Shown one piece after another: positions 1-8,729 of a stretch of 30,358 nucleotides of DNA (positions are counted from its first letter, which is position 1; each line of letters begins with the position of its first letter). Below the pieces are notes generated by a model. The model was given only the letters and a program-made list of their open reading frames with translations, made no database searches and was not told where the DNA came from. The translations under genes were made by a program, and so were the position numbers. This stretch comes from Chloroflexota bacterium (lineage in GTDB: Bacteria; Chloroflexota; Dehalococcoidia; Lucifugimonadales; JACPCL1), in NCBI GenBank assembly GCA_016210395.1, contig JACQUI010000278.1, positions 1 through 30,358 on the forward strand. The letters are read 5' to 3'.

Positions 1-4
1 CCTT

Positions 5-70
5 AGATTCTTCGCGAGGCAGTCGCTGGTGATGGCAGTGGTCGTCTGACCGCCTCGCTCAGAACGACAG
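5..70. repeat. Dispersed intergenic repeat, family C, copy 1
   Basis: The stretch begins AGATTCTTCGCGAGGC and ends CTCGCTCAGAACGACAG. The same 16-base beginning recurs at 18209, where the copy ends in CTAGAATGACAAG. Both copies lie between genes and contain no plausible reading frame. They look like one family of non-coding dispersed repeats; the role is unknown. Confidence 0.6.
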
Positions 71-180
71 TGGCCGCCACACTGCAAGACAAAGGCTTAG
101 TTTGTCCACACCTTCTGAGGGTGAGGCGCTTGTGACCAGACGAGATTAGGTCATTCCCGAAGTGTGAAAGGGGGACTACC

Positions 181-1335
181 ATGACAACGACCAACGACTA
201 CTCGCCGGGACTGGAAGGAGTCATCTCCAACGCCACAACCATCTCCTACCTTGACCTGGACAAGGAGGAGATCGTCATCCGGGGGTATGACCTCATTGAG
301 CTTGCACAGAAGCTCTCCTACCTGGAGACCGCCTACCTGGTGATGCACGGGAAGGAGCCGACCCAGCAGGAGGCGGCTGCCCTCCGCAAGACCTTGAGCG
401 ATCAGGCAACGTTGCCCCCGGAAGTCTACGCGATGCTGAAGTCTCTGCCCAAGCAGACCCACCCCATGGACGCGCTGCGTACCGGCATCTCCATGCTGGC
501 CGGCTACGAGGACCCCGCGATTCTGAACGACCATCACCCTGAGCCCAACTTCGCCAAGGGCCTCAAGATCATGGCTAAAGCCCCGGTCATCGCGTGCAAC
601 GCCTACCGCGCCAACCAGGGCCAGCCCTCTATTCCCGCAGACCCGAAGCTCGGCTTCACCGAGAACATCCTGTGGATGATCAACGGCAAGCGCCCCGACA
701 AGGAGTCGGTGGACATGCTGGATATGGTCCTCACGTGCTACATCGAGCACGAGCTGGCCAACTCCACCTTCACCGCCCGCATCATCGCCTCGTCGCTCTG
801 CGACATCTACGGCGCTATCACCGGCGCGGTGGCTTCCCTCAAAGGCCCGCTGCACGGCGGCGCAAACGAGGCCGCAGCGCAGATGCTGGTGGACATCCTC
901 CAGAAAGGTGGGGCCGCCAAGGCCGAGCAGTACATCACGGATATCCGCGCGGCCCACGGGCGCATCATGGGGTTCGGCCACCGCGTCTACATGCGCAAGT
1001 ACGACCCCCGGGCGTTCCTCCTCAAAGACTACCTCCCCAGGCTGCTCCACAAGAAGCCGGAAGGCGAGGAGATGTATGCCATCTACCGCAAGGTGGAAGA
1101 GGTCATGTTCCGGGAGACGAAGCTCTACCCCAACGCCGACTACCCCATCGGCTTCATCCTGTACCTGCTGGACGTGCCCATCCCGTTGTTCACGCCCCTC
1201 TTCCTCTGCGCCCGCATCCCGGGGCTGATTGCCCACGTGGAGGAGCAGCACAAGGAGAACCGCCTGTTCCGGCCAAGGGTGATATATCTGGGGCCAAGGG
1301 AGTTGCACCCCGAGAAGGCCGGCGCGGGGAGGTAA
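181..1335 (+). CDS. gltA: Citrate synthase (or 2-methylcitrate synthase)
   Basis: Condenses acetyl-CoA with oxaloacetate to citrate, the entry step of the TCA cycle, in the cytosol. The 384-residue length is normal for the short bacterial type. The three catalytic residues are visible: His225 in PLHGGANE, His267 in GFGHRVY and Asp320 in LYPNADYP. The EHELANSTFTAR block (from 189) and the C-terminal NRLFRPRVIYLGP are also typical. The ATG at 181 follows an AAGGGGGA ribosome site. It stands alone: a repeat precedes it and a palindrome follows. Short citrate synthases and 2-methylcitrate synthases cannot be separated by eye. No prpB or prpD neighbour is present, so citrate synthase is the default. 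Within this window it is the natural consumer of acetyl-CoA from the ferredoxin oxidoreductase near 25-28 kb. Confidence 0.93.
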   Translation: MTTTNDYSPGLEGVISNATTISYLDLDKEEIVIRGYDLIELAQKLSYLETAYLVMHGKEPTQQEAAALRKTLSDQATLPPEVYAMLKSLPKQTHPMDALRTGISMLAGYEDPAILNDHHPEPNFAKGLKIMAKAPVIACNAYRANQGQPSIPADPKLGFTENILWMINGKRPDKESVDMLDMVLTCYIEHELANSTFTARIIASSLCDIYGAITGAVASLKGPLHGGANEAAAQMLVDILQKGGAAKAEQYITDIRAAHGRIMGFGHRVYMRKYDPRAFLLKDYLPRLLHKKPEGEEMYAIYRKVEEVMFRETKLYPNADYPIGFILYLLDVPIPLFTPLFLCARIPGLIAHVEEQHKENRLFRPRVIYLGPRELHPEKAGAGR

Positions 1336-1362
1336 GACGTTGGGGCGGCCTGCGTCACCGCC

Positions 1363-1390
1363 GTAAGGGCACAATATATCGTGCCCCTAC
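1363..1390. repeat. Palindromic repeat, family A (copy 1)
   Basis: Arms GTAAGGGCAC (1363-1372) and GTGCCCCTAC (1381-1390) pair with one mismatch around AATATATC. The outer bases match the GTAGGGGC...GCCCCTAC ends of repeats at 21071, 23066, 23214 and 24441. It lies just after the citrate synthase stop and could also act as a weak terminator, although no U-run follows. Confidence 0.6.
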
Positions 1391-1413
1391 TGTTCCCACC
1401 GAACGCTGCGGGG

Positions 1414-1442
1414 TTGACCTGAGACGGCCCTTGGCGGACAAT
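1414..1442 (+). promoter_or_regulatory. Candidate sigma-70-type promoter for the transglutaminase operon
   Basis: TTGACC (1414-1419) and GACAAT (1437-1442) are separated by exactly 17 bases. The expected transcription start, about seven bases after the -10 box, falls at 1449-1450. That is the GTG start codon itself, and no Shine-Dalgarno sequence is visible before it. The arrangement suggests leaderless transcription. The -10 box matches the consensus at only four of six positions. Confidence 0.4.
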
Positions 1443-1449
1443 CGGGATT

Positions 1450-4400
1450 GTGTTTGAACGCCGAATCCTACTGGCCGGTGCGCTCCTCTTCGTGCTTGCC
1501 GCCATCGCTGCGGGGGCCGTCTGGACAGGCATAGACCGTGTTGCCACGGGCTTTCAGCCTCTGCCCGCAGATGGGCGGCTGTCGCCACTGGAGAGCGTTA
1601 CCAACCCGCAGTTCCGTCTCCCTCCCGTAGCCTTTCTCTCCTACTCCTTCGGCGCGCTCCTGCTGGCGGGAGCGGTGGCCTTCCTGTACGTAAGCCATTT
1701 CCGGCCATCGCCCAGGACAATCGTCCTGCTGGCCAGCCTGTTCGCGATTGCCTTGGTCCTCATAGCCCTTGGCCTGAGCGCCGGGAGGAACACCCTGGCT
1801 GAGCTGGCCGGGACAGGCTCCAGAGGCGCCGCAACCGGCACGGCGCTGAGCTGGCTCTTGGTCCTCGTGCCTGTGCTGGCAGGGGTTGCGGCGCTGGCCG
1901 GCCTTCTGCTGAAAGGCCCCCTGAGTCCAGCGCGTCTTCTCGCGGCCTCAGGTCTGTTCTCACTCCTGCTGGTGGGCGTCCTGTGCACGCCTCTCACAGC
2001 CGGCGGTGGCCTAGGAGGCGGGGGGCAGGGCGCAGGCGGGATGGGCGGTGGCCCCGGGCAGCTTCTCGAAAACGGCCTGAACGTTGATATGAACGGGCTG
2101 GCCCCCGCCATTCTGGGGGCTGCTCCCATGATCAGCCCCCAGGGCGCGCATCAGCTTCCCGACATGCCCGTTTTCCAGGTGGCCGGAGCCCAGAACGTGC
2201 CTCTTCTCAGGACAACCATCGGCAACTTCTACAACGGCTTCGCGTGGCGGCAGGACCCACCCGCCGCGTTCCAGCCCTATCAAGGCCAGGCGCTGGCCGA
2301 CCCGCAAATGGGAGCGCCCATGCTGAAGGCATCGCCTCACGTCTCGCCCATTCCGGGCAGGAGTCTGCCCGCCGGGCCGCTGCCCATCTCCGCCTCTCCA
2401 ACATCCGTCCAATCCCCTGCGCCACTGGAGTTCGACCCTTCCACGCGGCAGTTCCAGAGCAAGAAGCCCATTGACAGCGAGTACTCCTGGGAAACGGAGT
2501 TCCCAGCCTATTCGGAAAACATGCTGCAGAGCGCCACAGCCACGCCCACAGAGCAGGAAGTCCAGCTCCCCGCCAACATTTCCGACCGGGTGACGAAGCT
2601 CTCGCGCCAGATCACCAGCCCCTACGACACCCCGTACGAGAAGGCGAAGGCCATCGAGGTGTACCTGAAAAAGACGTACCCGTACGACTTCAACTACCCG
2701 GACGCCCCGCCTGGCCGCGAGCCCACCGACTGGTTCCTTTTTGACGGCAAGTCCGGCGTGTGCGCGAACTTCGCCAGCGCATTCACCGTCCTGGCCCGCG
2801 CCTCCGGGCTGCCCACGCGCATGGCCGCTGGATGGGCCGTCTCGCCGACTGCCGGCGATCAGGTCGTCCACGCCGACCAGGCCCACGCTTGGCCGGAGGT
2901 ACGCTTCGACGACCAGGGGTGGACGCCCTTTGAACCCACGCCCGGCGGTCCTCCCACCCGCTCCAGCCGCCCGGAGACGCCCGATGTCGCACCTCCGGCT
3001 CCCAGAACTCCAACGGTCACCGTTATCACCGATGCCGGCGCATCCGCCAGGAAAGGCCGGACATACACGATACACGGCGTTGTCCGGGTGCAGACCACCG
3101 GCGCGCCCGTTGACGGCCTGCCGGTTCAGGTCTTCCTCAACCAGCAGAAGACGCTGGTGGGCGCCATTCCCATTGGGGAGGGAACCGCGCTCAACGGGGT
3201 GTTCACTATTGAGGCCGAAATCCCCAAAGAGGTGGAGGTAGGCCAGCGATACCAGCTTATCGCCGTCACCAGCGGAAACGACCAGTACGAAGGCTCTGAG
3301 AGTGACCCCACGGTCACCGTCTTCACCGCCAGCACGCTGACCCTGGAGAGCCCTGCTCAGGCGAACGTGGATGAGCCGGTGCTGTTCAAAGGCGATCTGC
3401 TGGAGGAGTTCGGTCAGCCCATCCCCAACCAGCGCGTCACCCTGTCCGCTTCGGCCATCGGCGTCATTGGGTCGGCGGCCACGACCTACGAAGGCAGCTA
3501 CGCTATTCCGCACGTCTTCAAGGACGTAGGCGACTACCAGATCCAGGTCATCTTTGGCGCTACGCCGCTGTACCTGTCCGCAAATGCATCCAAGCCCTTG
3601 CGGGTGATGATGCCCACAACCTTGCGCCTCGAAGGGCCGTCCCAGCAGGAGGTGCGGCAGCCCGCCGCATTCCGCCTCAGGCTCACCGACGCCCGGGGCG
3701 CGCCCCTGCGCAACCAGCCCGTCACCATAACCATTGACGACCAGCGAATCCTCCTGACGACCGGCCCAGAAGGCGGCGCGTCCCTCGCAAGATCCTTCGA
3801 CCGGCAAGGCACGTACAGGATTTCCGCCGACTTTGAAGGGGCGGGCTTTCTGTCCCCAAGCCACTTCACGATTCCACTGCGGGCGTACACGGTTTCCATT
3901 GACATCACTACCAGCGAAGAGTGGGTCCGGGGCAAGGAAACGGAGGTCGCTGGAAGCTTGCGTCTGAAGGGTGACCCGCTTCTCCAGGAGCGGGTGGTCA
4001 TCAAGCTGGACGGCGAGCCGCTTGCAGACGTTGTCACAGATGCGAAGGGCGAGTTCTCCTTCAGGCAAGCGCTGCCAAAGGACATTCCACTTGGGCACCA
4101 CGTCCTCGGCTATGGAATTCCCAGGTTTGAAGAGGAGCGGCCCCAAGAGATTTCCTTCAAGGCGGCCACCAGGCTGGAGACGCCGGGCGAACTGCGGGGG
4201 ACAAGGGGCGACGTGGCCTCCTTCACCGCATCCCTCTATGACGATCAGGACGCTCCCGTGAGCGGAGCCGAACTGGAGGCATCGGGACCGCAGGATGTTG
4301 CCGCCTCGGCAACCACGACCGGGCAGGGAGCGGCGGATGTGGTCATTCCCCTGGACGAAGACTTGCCCGCCGGCCCGTACCAGGTCTCGGTACGGTTCGC

Positions 4401-5181
4401 CGGCTCCCCGCTCTACCTGCCTGCCGAGACCGCCGCTCCGCTGGAGGTCCTGTCGCCTGCAGCCTGGTGGCCCTACGCGGTGGCCGGCGGCGCAGCGCTT
4501 GCCGCTGGATGCGCTATAATCGTGTGGCTTTGGCTGCGCCGGCGGTCCAACGCCGTGCTCACAATGGAGCCGGCCGGCGCTGCAGAGGGATCGCTTGAAG
4601 AGCATCGCAAGCAAGCAATCATGCGCGTGACGTTCCCAGACATCGTCTCGCCGTTTCCGCCAGTCTGGGGCGTGGGCGAAGCGCTGACCGTTGAAGCCGC
4701 CGTCTCGGAAGCGGAGTCCGGCGCTCCACTTCAGGGATCCTCGCTCACGGTTGGCGGGCATGAGAGCCAGCCCTTTCAGACTGATGCAGCAGGATTGGCG
4801 CGCTTCCGCGTTCGATACAACGCCAAGGGGCAGCAGACGGTCGCGGCAAGCTTTCCTGGAGACCCCATGCATCTTCCTGCGTCAGGAGCGCAGAGCATCC
4901 GGATCGTTGACTACCGGGAGGAGATTGTAGCCCTGTTCAAGACCATCTTGCAGTGGGCCAGGGCCGCAGGCGTGAACGCTCCAGAAGACTCCACACCCAG
5001 GGAGATTGAGGCAAACGTCGCGGCCAAGCTGCCCACCGTGGACTCCGAAGCCCTTGGCGCAGTGGTGCGCAGCTTTGAAGAGGCGGACTACAGCTTGCAC
5101 CCCATGACGCGAAAGCAGTACGAGCGCATGTACCTGGCCTGCAATTCACTGACAACGCTCCCTGTTGCGGAGCCTCGATGA
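1450..5181 (+). CDS. Membrane transglutaminase-like protein with Ig-like repeats and DUF4129-like C-terminus
   Basis: 1243 residues, starting at GTG. About five hydrophobic segments lie within residues 5-185, followed by a Gly-rich linker (about 185-204). A transglutaminase-like core spans about 380-510, with Cys438 in SGVCANFASAF, His479 in QAHAWPEVRF and FEPTP where many relatives have DPT. Four or five Ig-like beta domains follow (about 515-1000; recurring 'YL(S/P)A' ends). A transmembrane helix lies near 1005-1025. A further Ig-like segment and an alpha-helical tail containing TPREIEANV (DUF4129-like) follow. TgpA-type transglutaminases normally co-occur with MoxR and DUF58 genes, as here, and are thought to act on envelope peptides or proteins. 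The Ig array is unusually long for this class. The substrate is unknown. The stop overlaps the next start (ATGA). Confidence 0.85.
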   Translation: MFERRILLAGALLFVLAAIAAGAVWTGIDRVATGFQPLPADGRLSPLESVTNPQFRLPPVAFLSYSFGALLLAGAVAFLYVSHFRPSPRTIVLLASLFAIALVLIALGLSAGRNTLAELAGTGSRGAATGTALSWLLVLVPVLAGVAALAGLLLKGPLSPARLLAASGLFSLLLVGVLCTPLTAGGGLGGGGQGAGGMGGGPGQLLENGLNVDMNGLAPAILGAAPMISPQGAHQLPDMPVFQVAGAQNVPLLRTTIGNFYNGFAWRQDPPAAFQPYQGQALADPQMGAPMLKASPHVSPIPGRSLPAGPLPISASPTSVQSPAPLEFDPSTRQFQSKKPIDSEYSWETEFPAYSENMLQSATATPTEQEVQLPANISDRVTKLSRQITSPYDTPYEKAKAIEVYLKKTYPYDFNYPDAPPGREPTDWFLFDGKSGVCANFASAFTVLARASGLPTRMAAGWAVSPTAGDQVVHADQAHAWPEVRFDDQGWTPFEPTPGGPPTRSSRPETPDVAPPAPRTPTVTVITDAGASARKGRTYTIHGVVRVQTTGAPVDGLPVQVFLNQQKTLVGAIPIGEGTALNGVFTIEAEIPKEVEVGQRYQLIAVTSGNDQYEGSESDPTVTVFTASTLTLESPAQANVDEPVLFKGDLLEEFGQPIPNQRVTLSASAIGVIGSAATTYEGSYAIPHVFKDVGDYQIQVIFGATPLYLSANASKPLRVMMPTTLRLEGPSQQEVRQPAAFRLRLTDARGAPLRNQPVTITIDDQRILLTTGPEGGASLARSFDRQGTYRISADFEGAGFLSPSHFTIPLRAYTVSIDITTSEEWVRGKETEVAGSLRLKGDPLLQERVVIKLDGEPLADVVTDAKGEFSFRQALPKDIPLGHHVLGYGIPRFEEERPQEISFKAATRLETPGELRGTRGDVASFTASLYDDQDAPVSGAELEASGPQDVAASATTTGQGAADVVIPLDEDLPAGPYQVSVRFAGSPLYLPAETAAPLEVLSPAAWWPYAVAGGAALAAGCAIIVWLWLRRRSNAVLTMEPAGAAEGSLEEHRKQAIMRVTFPDIVSPFPPVWGVGEALTVEAAVSEAESGAPLQGSSLTVGGHESQPFQTDAAGLARFRVRYNAKGQQTVAASFPGDPMHLPASGAQSIRIVDYREEIVALFKTILQWARAAGVNAPEDSTPREIEANVAAKLPTVDSEALGAVVRSFEEADYSLHPMTRKQYERMYLACNSLTTLPVAEPR

Positions 5182-6440
5182 CAAGAGTTCGCCTGGTCCT
5201 CTCCCTGCTCCTGAAGGTCGGCCCATGGCTGGCCGCCGCCGCGGTGGCATGGTATGGCCTCTCCCCTGGCGGCTACTTGGCCCGGTCCCTGCTCTTGGAC
5301 ATTCACGCAGCCCTCGTTCCGCTGGGCATCGTCATCGCTGGGGCCATCGCCGTCATAGTCGCGCGCGCTCTTACGCCTGTGGCGTGGCGCGAGTATGCGG
5401 CCGTCGCGCTTGTGGGCCTGGCGCAGGCTGCAATGGCGTACGCAGCGCTTTCTGCGTTGCCCGCAGCCCTGCGCGACGTGGCCAAAGAGGCCAGGTACGT
5501 CCCCCTTGTAGCGCAGGTGGAGGACGGAGCGCTCCTTCTCGCGCGGCTTGCCCTGCCCGCAGCCTTCCTTGCGACGGTCTTTGCCGCCTACCGGCTGGCG
5601 GTCACGTGGGGCGAGCAGATGGGCAAGGTCACGTACCTTCCGGCGCTGGCGACAGCCACTGCCGTCGTGTGCGGCGCGTGGGCGCTCTTGGCGCTGCGAT
5701 ACCTGGGGCCTCTGTGGTGGCCGCTGCCCCAGCTTGGCCTCGTCATCCTGGGTGGGGCGCTGTTCCTCGCAGCGGCAATGCTTGCCACCTACTGGCGGCG
5801 CGCCGCCAACCCATTTCTCGCCGCACTTGGGGATTGGGCGACAACGGGCCATCTCCACGCCTTTCTTGCGGGCGCGCTGCTGCTTTTCTACGTCGCACTG
5901 GTGCGGCCGGCCCTCTACGGCCACCTGCGGTACGCCGCAGCCCTCGAATGGGTGGGGGTCGGCCTTGTCCTGCTGGCCGTGTATCGCACAGTCATAGGTT
6001 TCCTGAACCAGACGTACCTCACCGTAGAAGAGGAAGCGCACTGGGCCCGCTGGGTCAACCATCACCAGTCCGTCACTAACATGGACAACGCAGACCTCCA
6101 GGACGCCGCCCGCTTTCAACGGGCCTTTGTAGAGCTGGGTCTCAAAGAGCCGCTCCTGGTGTACGTCGTCTCGATCATGGCGATGAACGAAGTGCCCCAG
6201 CAACGCATTGCGGGGATCATACGCCCGATTGTCCAGCATCAGGACCGCCGCAGCGGCTGGCTGCTGTTCCCCTGGCTGCGGGACCGCATAGACCGGCGGA
6301 ACAGCGCTGCGCGAGATGAGCTGCTGCAAGAGGTGATGGGCGCGGTCCGGCAGCAAATGGACTCCGCGGGGATACGGCGTCCCAGTATGCTAACGGCATC
6401 GCAGGAAACGGAGACGAGGCGTGCTGCCACACCAGCTTGA
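5178..6440 (+). CDS. Eight-TM membrane protein of the transglutaminase/MoxR operon
   Basis: 420 residues. Roughly eight hydrophobic segments occupy residues 8-245. The remaining ~165 residues are polar, probably cytosolic, and contain many Arg and Gln. I do not recognise a named family. The gene overlaps its upstream neighbour by four bases (ATGA). Its 3' end overlaps the MoxR gene by 20 bases, so translation is probably coupled. Position between the transglutaminase and the MoxR ATPase suggests it is the membrane partner of that system. The polar C-terminus is a possible contact for the ATPase. This role is inferred from context only. Confidence 0.8.
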   Translation: MTRVRLVLSLLLKVGPWLAAAAVAWYGLSPGGYLARSLLLDIHAALVPLGIVIAGAIAVIVARALTPVAWREYAAVALVGLAQAAMAYAALSALPAALRDVAKEARYVPLVAQVEDGALLLARLALPAAFLATVFAAYRLAVTWGEQMGKVTYLPALATATAVVCGAWALLALRYLGPLWWPLPQLGLVILGGALFLAAAMLATYWRRAANPFLAALGDWATTGHLHAFLAGALLLFYVALVRPALYGHLRYAAALEWVGVGLVLLAVYRTVIGFLNQTYLTVEEEAHWARWVNHHQSVTNMDNADLQDAARFQRAFVELGLKEPLLVYVVSIMAMNEVPQQRIAGIIRPIVQHQDRRSGWLLFPWLRDRIDRRNSAARDELLQEVMGAVRQQMDSAGIRRPSMLTASQETETRRAATPA

Positions 6441-7407
6441 GACCTGCCAGAGACAATGCCAGGCCATCCTGGACCAGGTGTCGTCCGTATTCGTGGGGAA
6501 CCGGCCGGTGGTCCGGAAAATGCTGGCGGCGGCGCTGGCAAATAGCCACGTCCTCTTCGAGGACTACCCTGGCCTGGGGAAGACCCTCCTGGCCAAGGTG
6601 TTCGGCAAAGCTCTGGACTGCCAGTACACCAGGATCCAGTTCACGCCGGACCTCTTACCTGCCGACGTCATCGGCACGAAGGTCTGGCGGCAGACCGACG
6701 GCGAGTTTTTTCTGGTGAAAGGACCCATCTTCACCAACGTGCTTCTGGCAGACGAAATCAACCGCGCGCCGCCAAAGACGCAGTCGGCGCTGCTTGAAGC
6801 AATGGAGGAGCGCCAGCTTACCATTGACGGCGAGACGCACACACTTGAGCAGCCTTTTGTGGTGCTGGCGACTCAAAACCCCATCGAGCAGGAAGGAACG
6901 TACCCCTTGCCCGAAGCTCAGATGGACCGCTTTGCCCTGCGCCTTTCCACCGGCTACGCCAGCACGGCTCAGGAGGAGAGCCAGATTCTGCAGCGGCGCA
7001 TCCAGTGGCAGCAGGACGACCCTTCCGACCACCTGGCTCCCGTCATGAGCAGGGAGACGTTCCGCGCCCTTCAGCAAATCCTTGAGCGCATGGTCTACGT
7101 GGACCCCGCCATCCTGGAGTACGTCAGCGTCATCGTCAGGGGGACGCGCACCCACCCCAAGGTAGAGGTCGGCGCCAGCCCCAGGGGAGGACTGGCCATC
7201 CTGAAGGTCGCACGGGCCGGCGCCCTCATGGAGGGGAGGGACTTCGTTACCCCCGACGACGTGAAGTTCATCGCAAGGGACGCTCTTGCGCACCGGATTA
7301 TCCTCAGGGTGGAGGAGGCCCTGGAAGGCGTGCACGAAGGCCAGGTGGTGGACGAAGTCATCGCCCAGACGCCGGTACCCAAAGACGTGCGAGCGCGCCC
7401 GACGTGA
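6421..7407 (+). CDS. MoxR-family AAA+ ATPase
   Basis: 328 residues, the normal MoxR length. Walker A is in YPGLGKTLLAK (Lys54). Walker B is LLADEINR (Asp111-Glu112), followed by the family-typical APPKTQSALLEAMEERQ. Sensor 1 is in LATQNPIEQEGTYPLPEAQMDRF, and the C-terminal SPRGGLAILKVARA segment is conserved. MoxR proteins act as chaperone-like ATPases that assemble or activate partner complexes, typically with DUF58/VWA proteins. The GTG start at 6421 follows GGAGACGAGG and lies inside the end of the preceding gene. The following DUF58 gene overlaps it by four bases. The exact client is unknown; the transglutaminase-like protein is a reasonable guess. Confidence 0.93.
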   Translation: MLPHQLETCQRQCQAILDQVSSVFVGNRPVVRKMLAAALANSHVLFEDYPGLGKTLLAKVFGKALDCQYTRIQFTPDLLPADVIGTKVWRQTDGEFFLVKGPIFTNVLLADEINRAPPKTQSALLEAMEERQLTIDGETHTLEQPFVVLATQNPIEQEGTYPLPEAQMDRFALRLSTGYASTAQEESQILQRRIQWQQDDPSDHLAPVMSRETFRALQQILERMVYVDPAILEYVSVIVRGTRTHPKVEVGASPRGGLAILKVARAGALMEGRDFVTPDDVKFIARDALAHRIILRVEEALEGVHEGQVVDEVIAQTPVPKDVRARPT

Positions 7408-8729
7408 GGCCGCCGCTACGGTCCCGCCGCGTTGTGCTCTACTCGGGCGTTGCCCTGGCCCTCCTTGCCGGCGGCGCGACGCTGGGCAGCGTGTCCCTGG
7501 CGCTGGTCAGCCTTGCCCCCTTCTGTCTGGCGGCCATGGCCTGGGTGCTCCGCCTGCCCGCCTCGGTCCAGGTGGAACGCTCCCCCCTCCGGCAGGTGTA
7601 CCGCGTCGGAGATGAGATCACAGTGGAGTGGGACATCACCGTCACGGAAGGCGTGGGGATCATCGTCCTCACCGAGACGGCGCATCCCGCCGCTCTTGCC
7701 CTGGTGCAGGGAAAGACGCTCCGCGTCTTCTGGAAGGGCCTGAAGCCGCTCAGCAAACGCGTCAGCTACACCCTCGGGTGCACCAAACGGGGCGTCTACA
7801 CCTTCCCCGAGACCAGATGGTCGGCGCTGGACGTCTTTGGCTTCCAGGACCAGGTATCCGGCGGCCTGGGCAACGCCTTTGAGTACCGCGTGTTGCCCCG
7901 GACCATGGCGGTGCGGCGCGTCAAGCACCTCCGCTCGCAATCCGCAACTCCTATTCCGGTCTTGGACCGCGCCAGGCTCGGCGTGACCACCACCGATTTC
8001 CGGGAGCTGCGCGAATACCACTACGGCGATCAGCTCAGCGCCATCAACTGGAAGGCCACGGCGCGCCAGGGATGGCGGCCCAACGCCTCTCCCCTGGTCA
8101 ACGAGTACGAGGTGGAAGGCAAGAAAGCCGTCTGGCTCTTCCTGGACGCCAAACTCTCCATGCAGGTGGGCACTTCCATCGAGAATCCCATGGAGCGGGG
8201 CATAGACGCAGTCAGCAGCGTGGGGCGCTTTTTCCTCCAGCGGGGCTACAGGGTGGGCGCGTACTTCTACGGCGCAAAGAAGGCCGGCTTGCTTCTGCCC
8301 GAGGTTGGCATGCAGCAGTACGTCCGGCTCAGCCGCGCTTTGAGCGAGGTGGAAAGCGCTTCCAAGGGCCAGGACCTCATGGAAGCAGTGATGCAGTGCC
8401 GCCAGCACCTGCTTATCCACCACCCGTTGAGCATCATCGTCACCAGATTGGATACGGACCAGTCACGGAGGCTTGCCGAAGGCATCCGAAGGCTGTCTGT
8501 CATGTCGTCTAGCGGCCGCTTCCGGATGCCCATCCTTGTCATCAGCGTGCATGGGTACTTCTTTGCTGAACCGCAAGACAGCGTCGAAGAAAGCGCCGTC
8601 ACCCTGGTGTCCTACCGGACGCGGGCGGTCGTCCGGTCCCTGCGCAGGTACGGCGCGCGGATCCTGGAATGGGACCCGTCCAAGGAGAGCATCGGGCAGC
8701 TTTTCCTGCGGCAGGTGAAGGTCCCATGA
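7404..8729 (+). CDS. DUF58 domain protein
   Basis: 441 residues. Two adjacent N-terminal hydrophobic segments (about 10-50) are followed by a beta-rich region. The DUF58 signature lies at about 191-222 (RLGVTTTDFRELREYHYGDQ, then INWKATARQ). The region after it has a VWA-like fold, with VWLFLDAKLSMQVG in the position of the metal-site strand. In known clusters DUF58 proteins pair with MoxR ATPases and TgpA-type transglutaminases, exactly the order seen here. The GTG start overlaps the MoxR stop (GTGA) and no separate ribosome site is visible, so translational coupling is likely. The stop overlaps the next start (ATGA). Confidence 0.92.
   Translation: MRPPLRSRRVVLYSGVALALLAGGATLGSVSLALVSLAPFCLAAMAWVLRLPASVQVERSPLRQVYRVGDEITVEWDITVTEGVGIIVLTETAHPAALALVQGKTLRVFWKGLKPLSKRVSYTLGCTKRGVYTFPETRWSALDVFGFQDQVSGGLGNAFEYRVLPRTMAVRRVKHLRSQSATPIPVLDRARLGVTTTDFRELREYHYGDQLSAINWKATARQGWRPNASPLVNEYEVEGKKAVWLFLDAKLSMQVGTSIENPMERGIDAVSSVGRFFLQRGYRVGAYFYGAKKAGLLLPEVGMQQYVRLSRALSEVESASKGQDLMEAVMQCRQHLLIHHPLSIIVTRLDTDQSRRLAEGIRRLSVMSSSGRFRMPILVISVHGYFFAEPQDSVEESAVTLVSYRTRAVVRSLRRYGARILEWDPSKESIGQLFLRQVKVP

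Noticed and set aside
2011..4872. A 953-codon open frame on the minus strand inside the transglutaminase gene
   Set aside because: It mirrors the high third-position GC of the plus-strand gene and contains no recognisable motif. The plus frame has clear transglutaminase motifs and overlaps correctly with its neighbours.
8669..8725. An upstream in-frame start extending the 6-TM protein by 19 residues
   Set aside because: It lies inside the DUF58 gene. The ATGA overlap at 8726 matches the coupling style of the rest of the operon.
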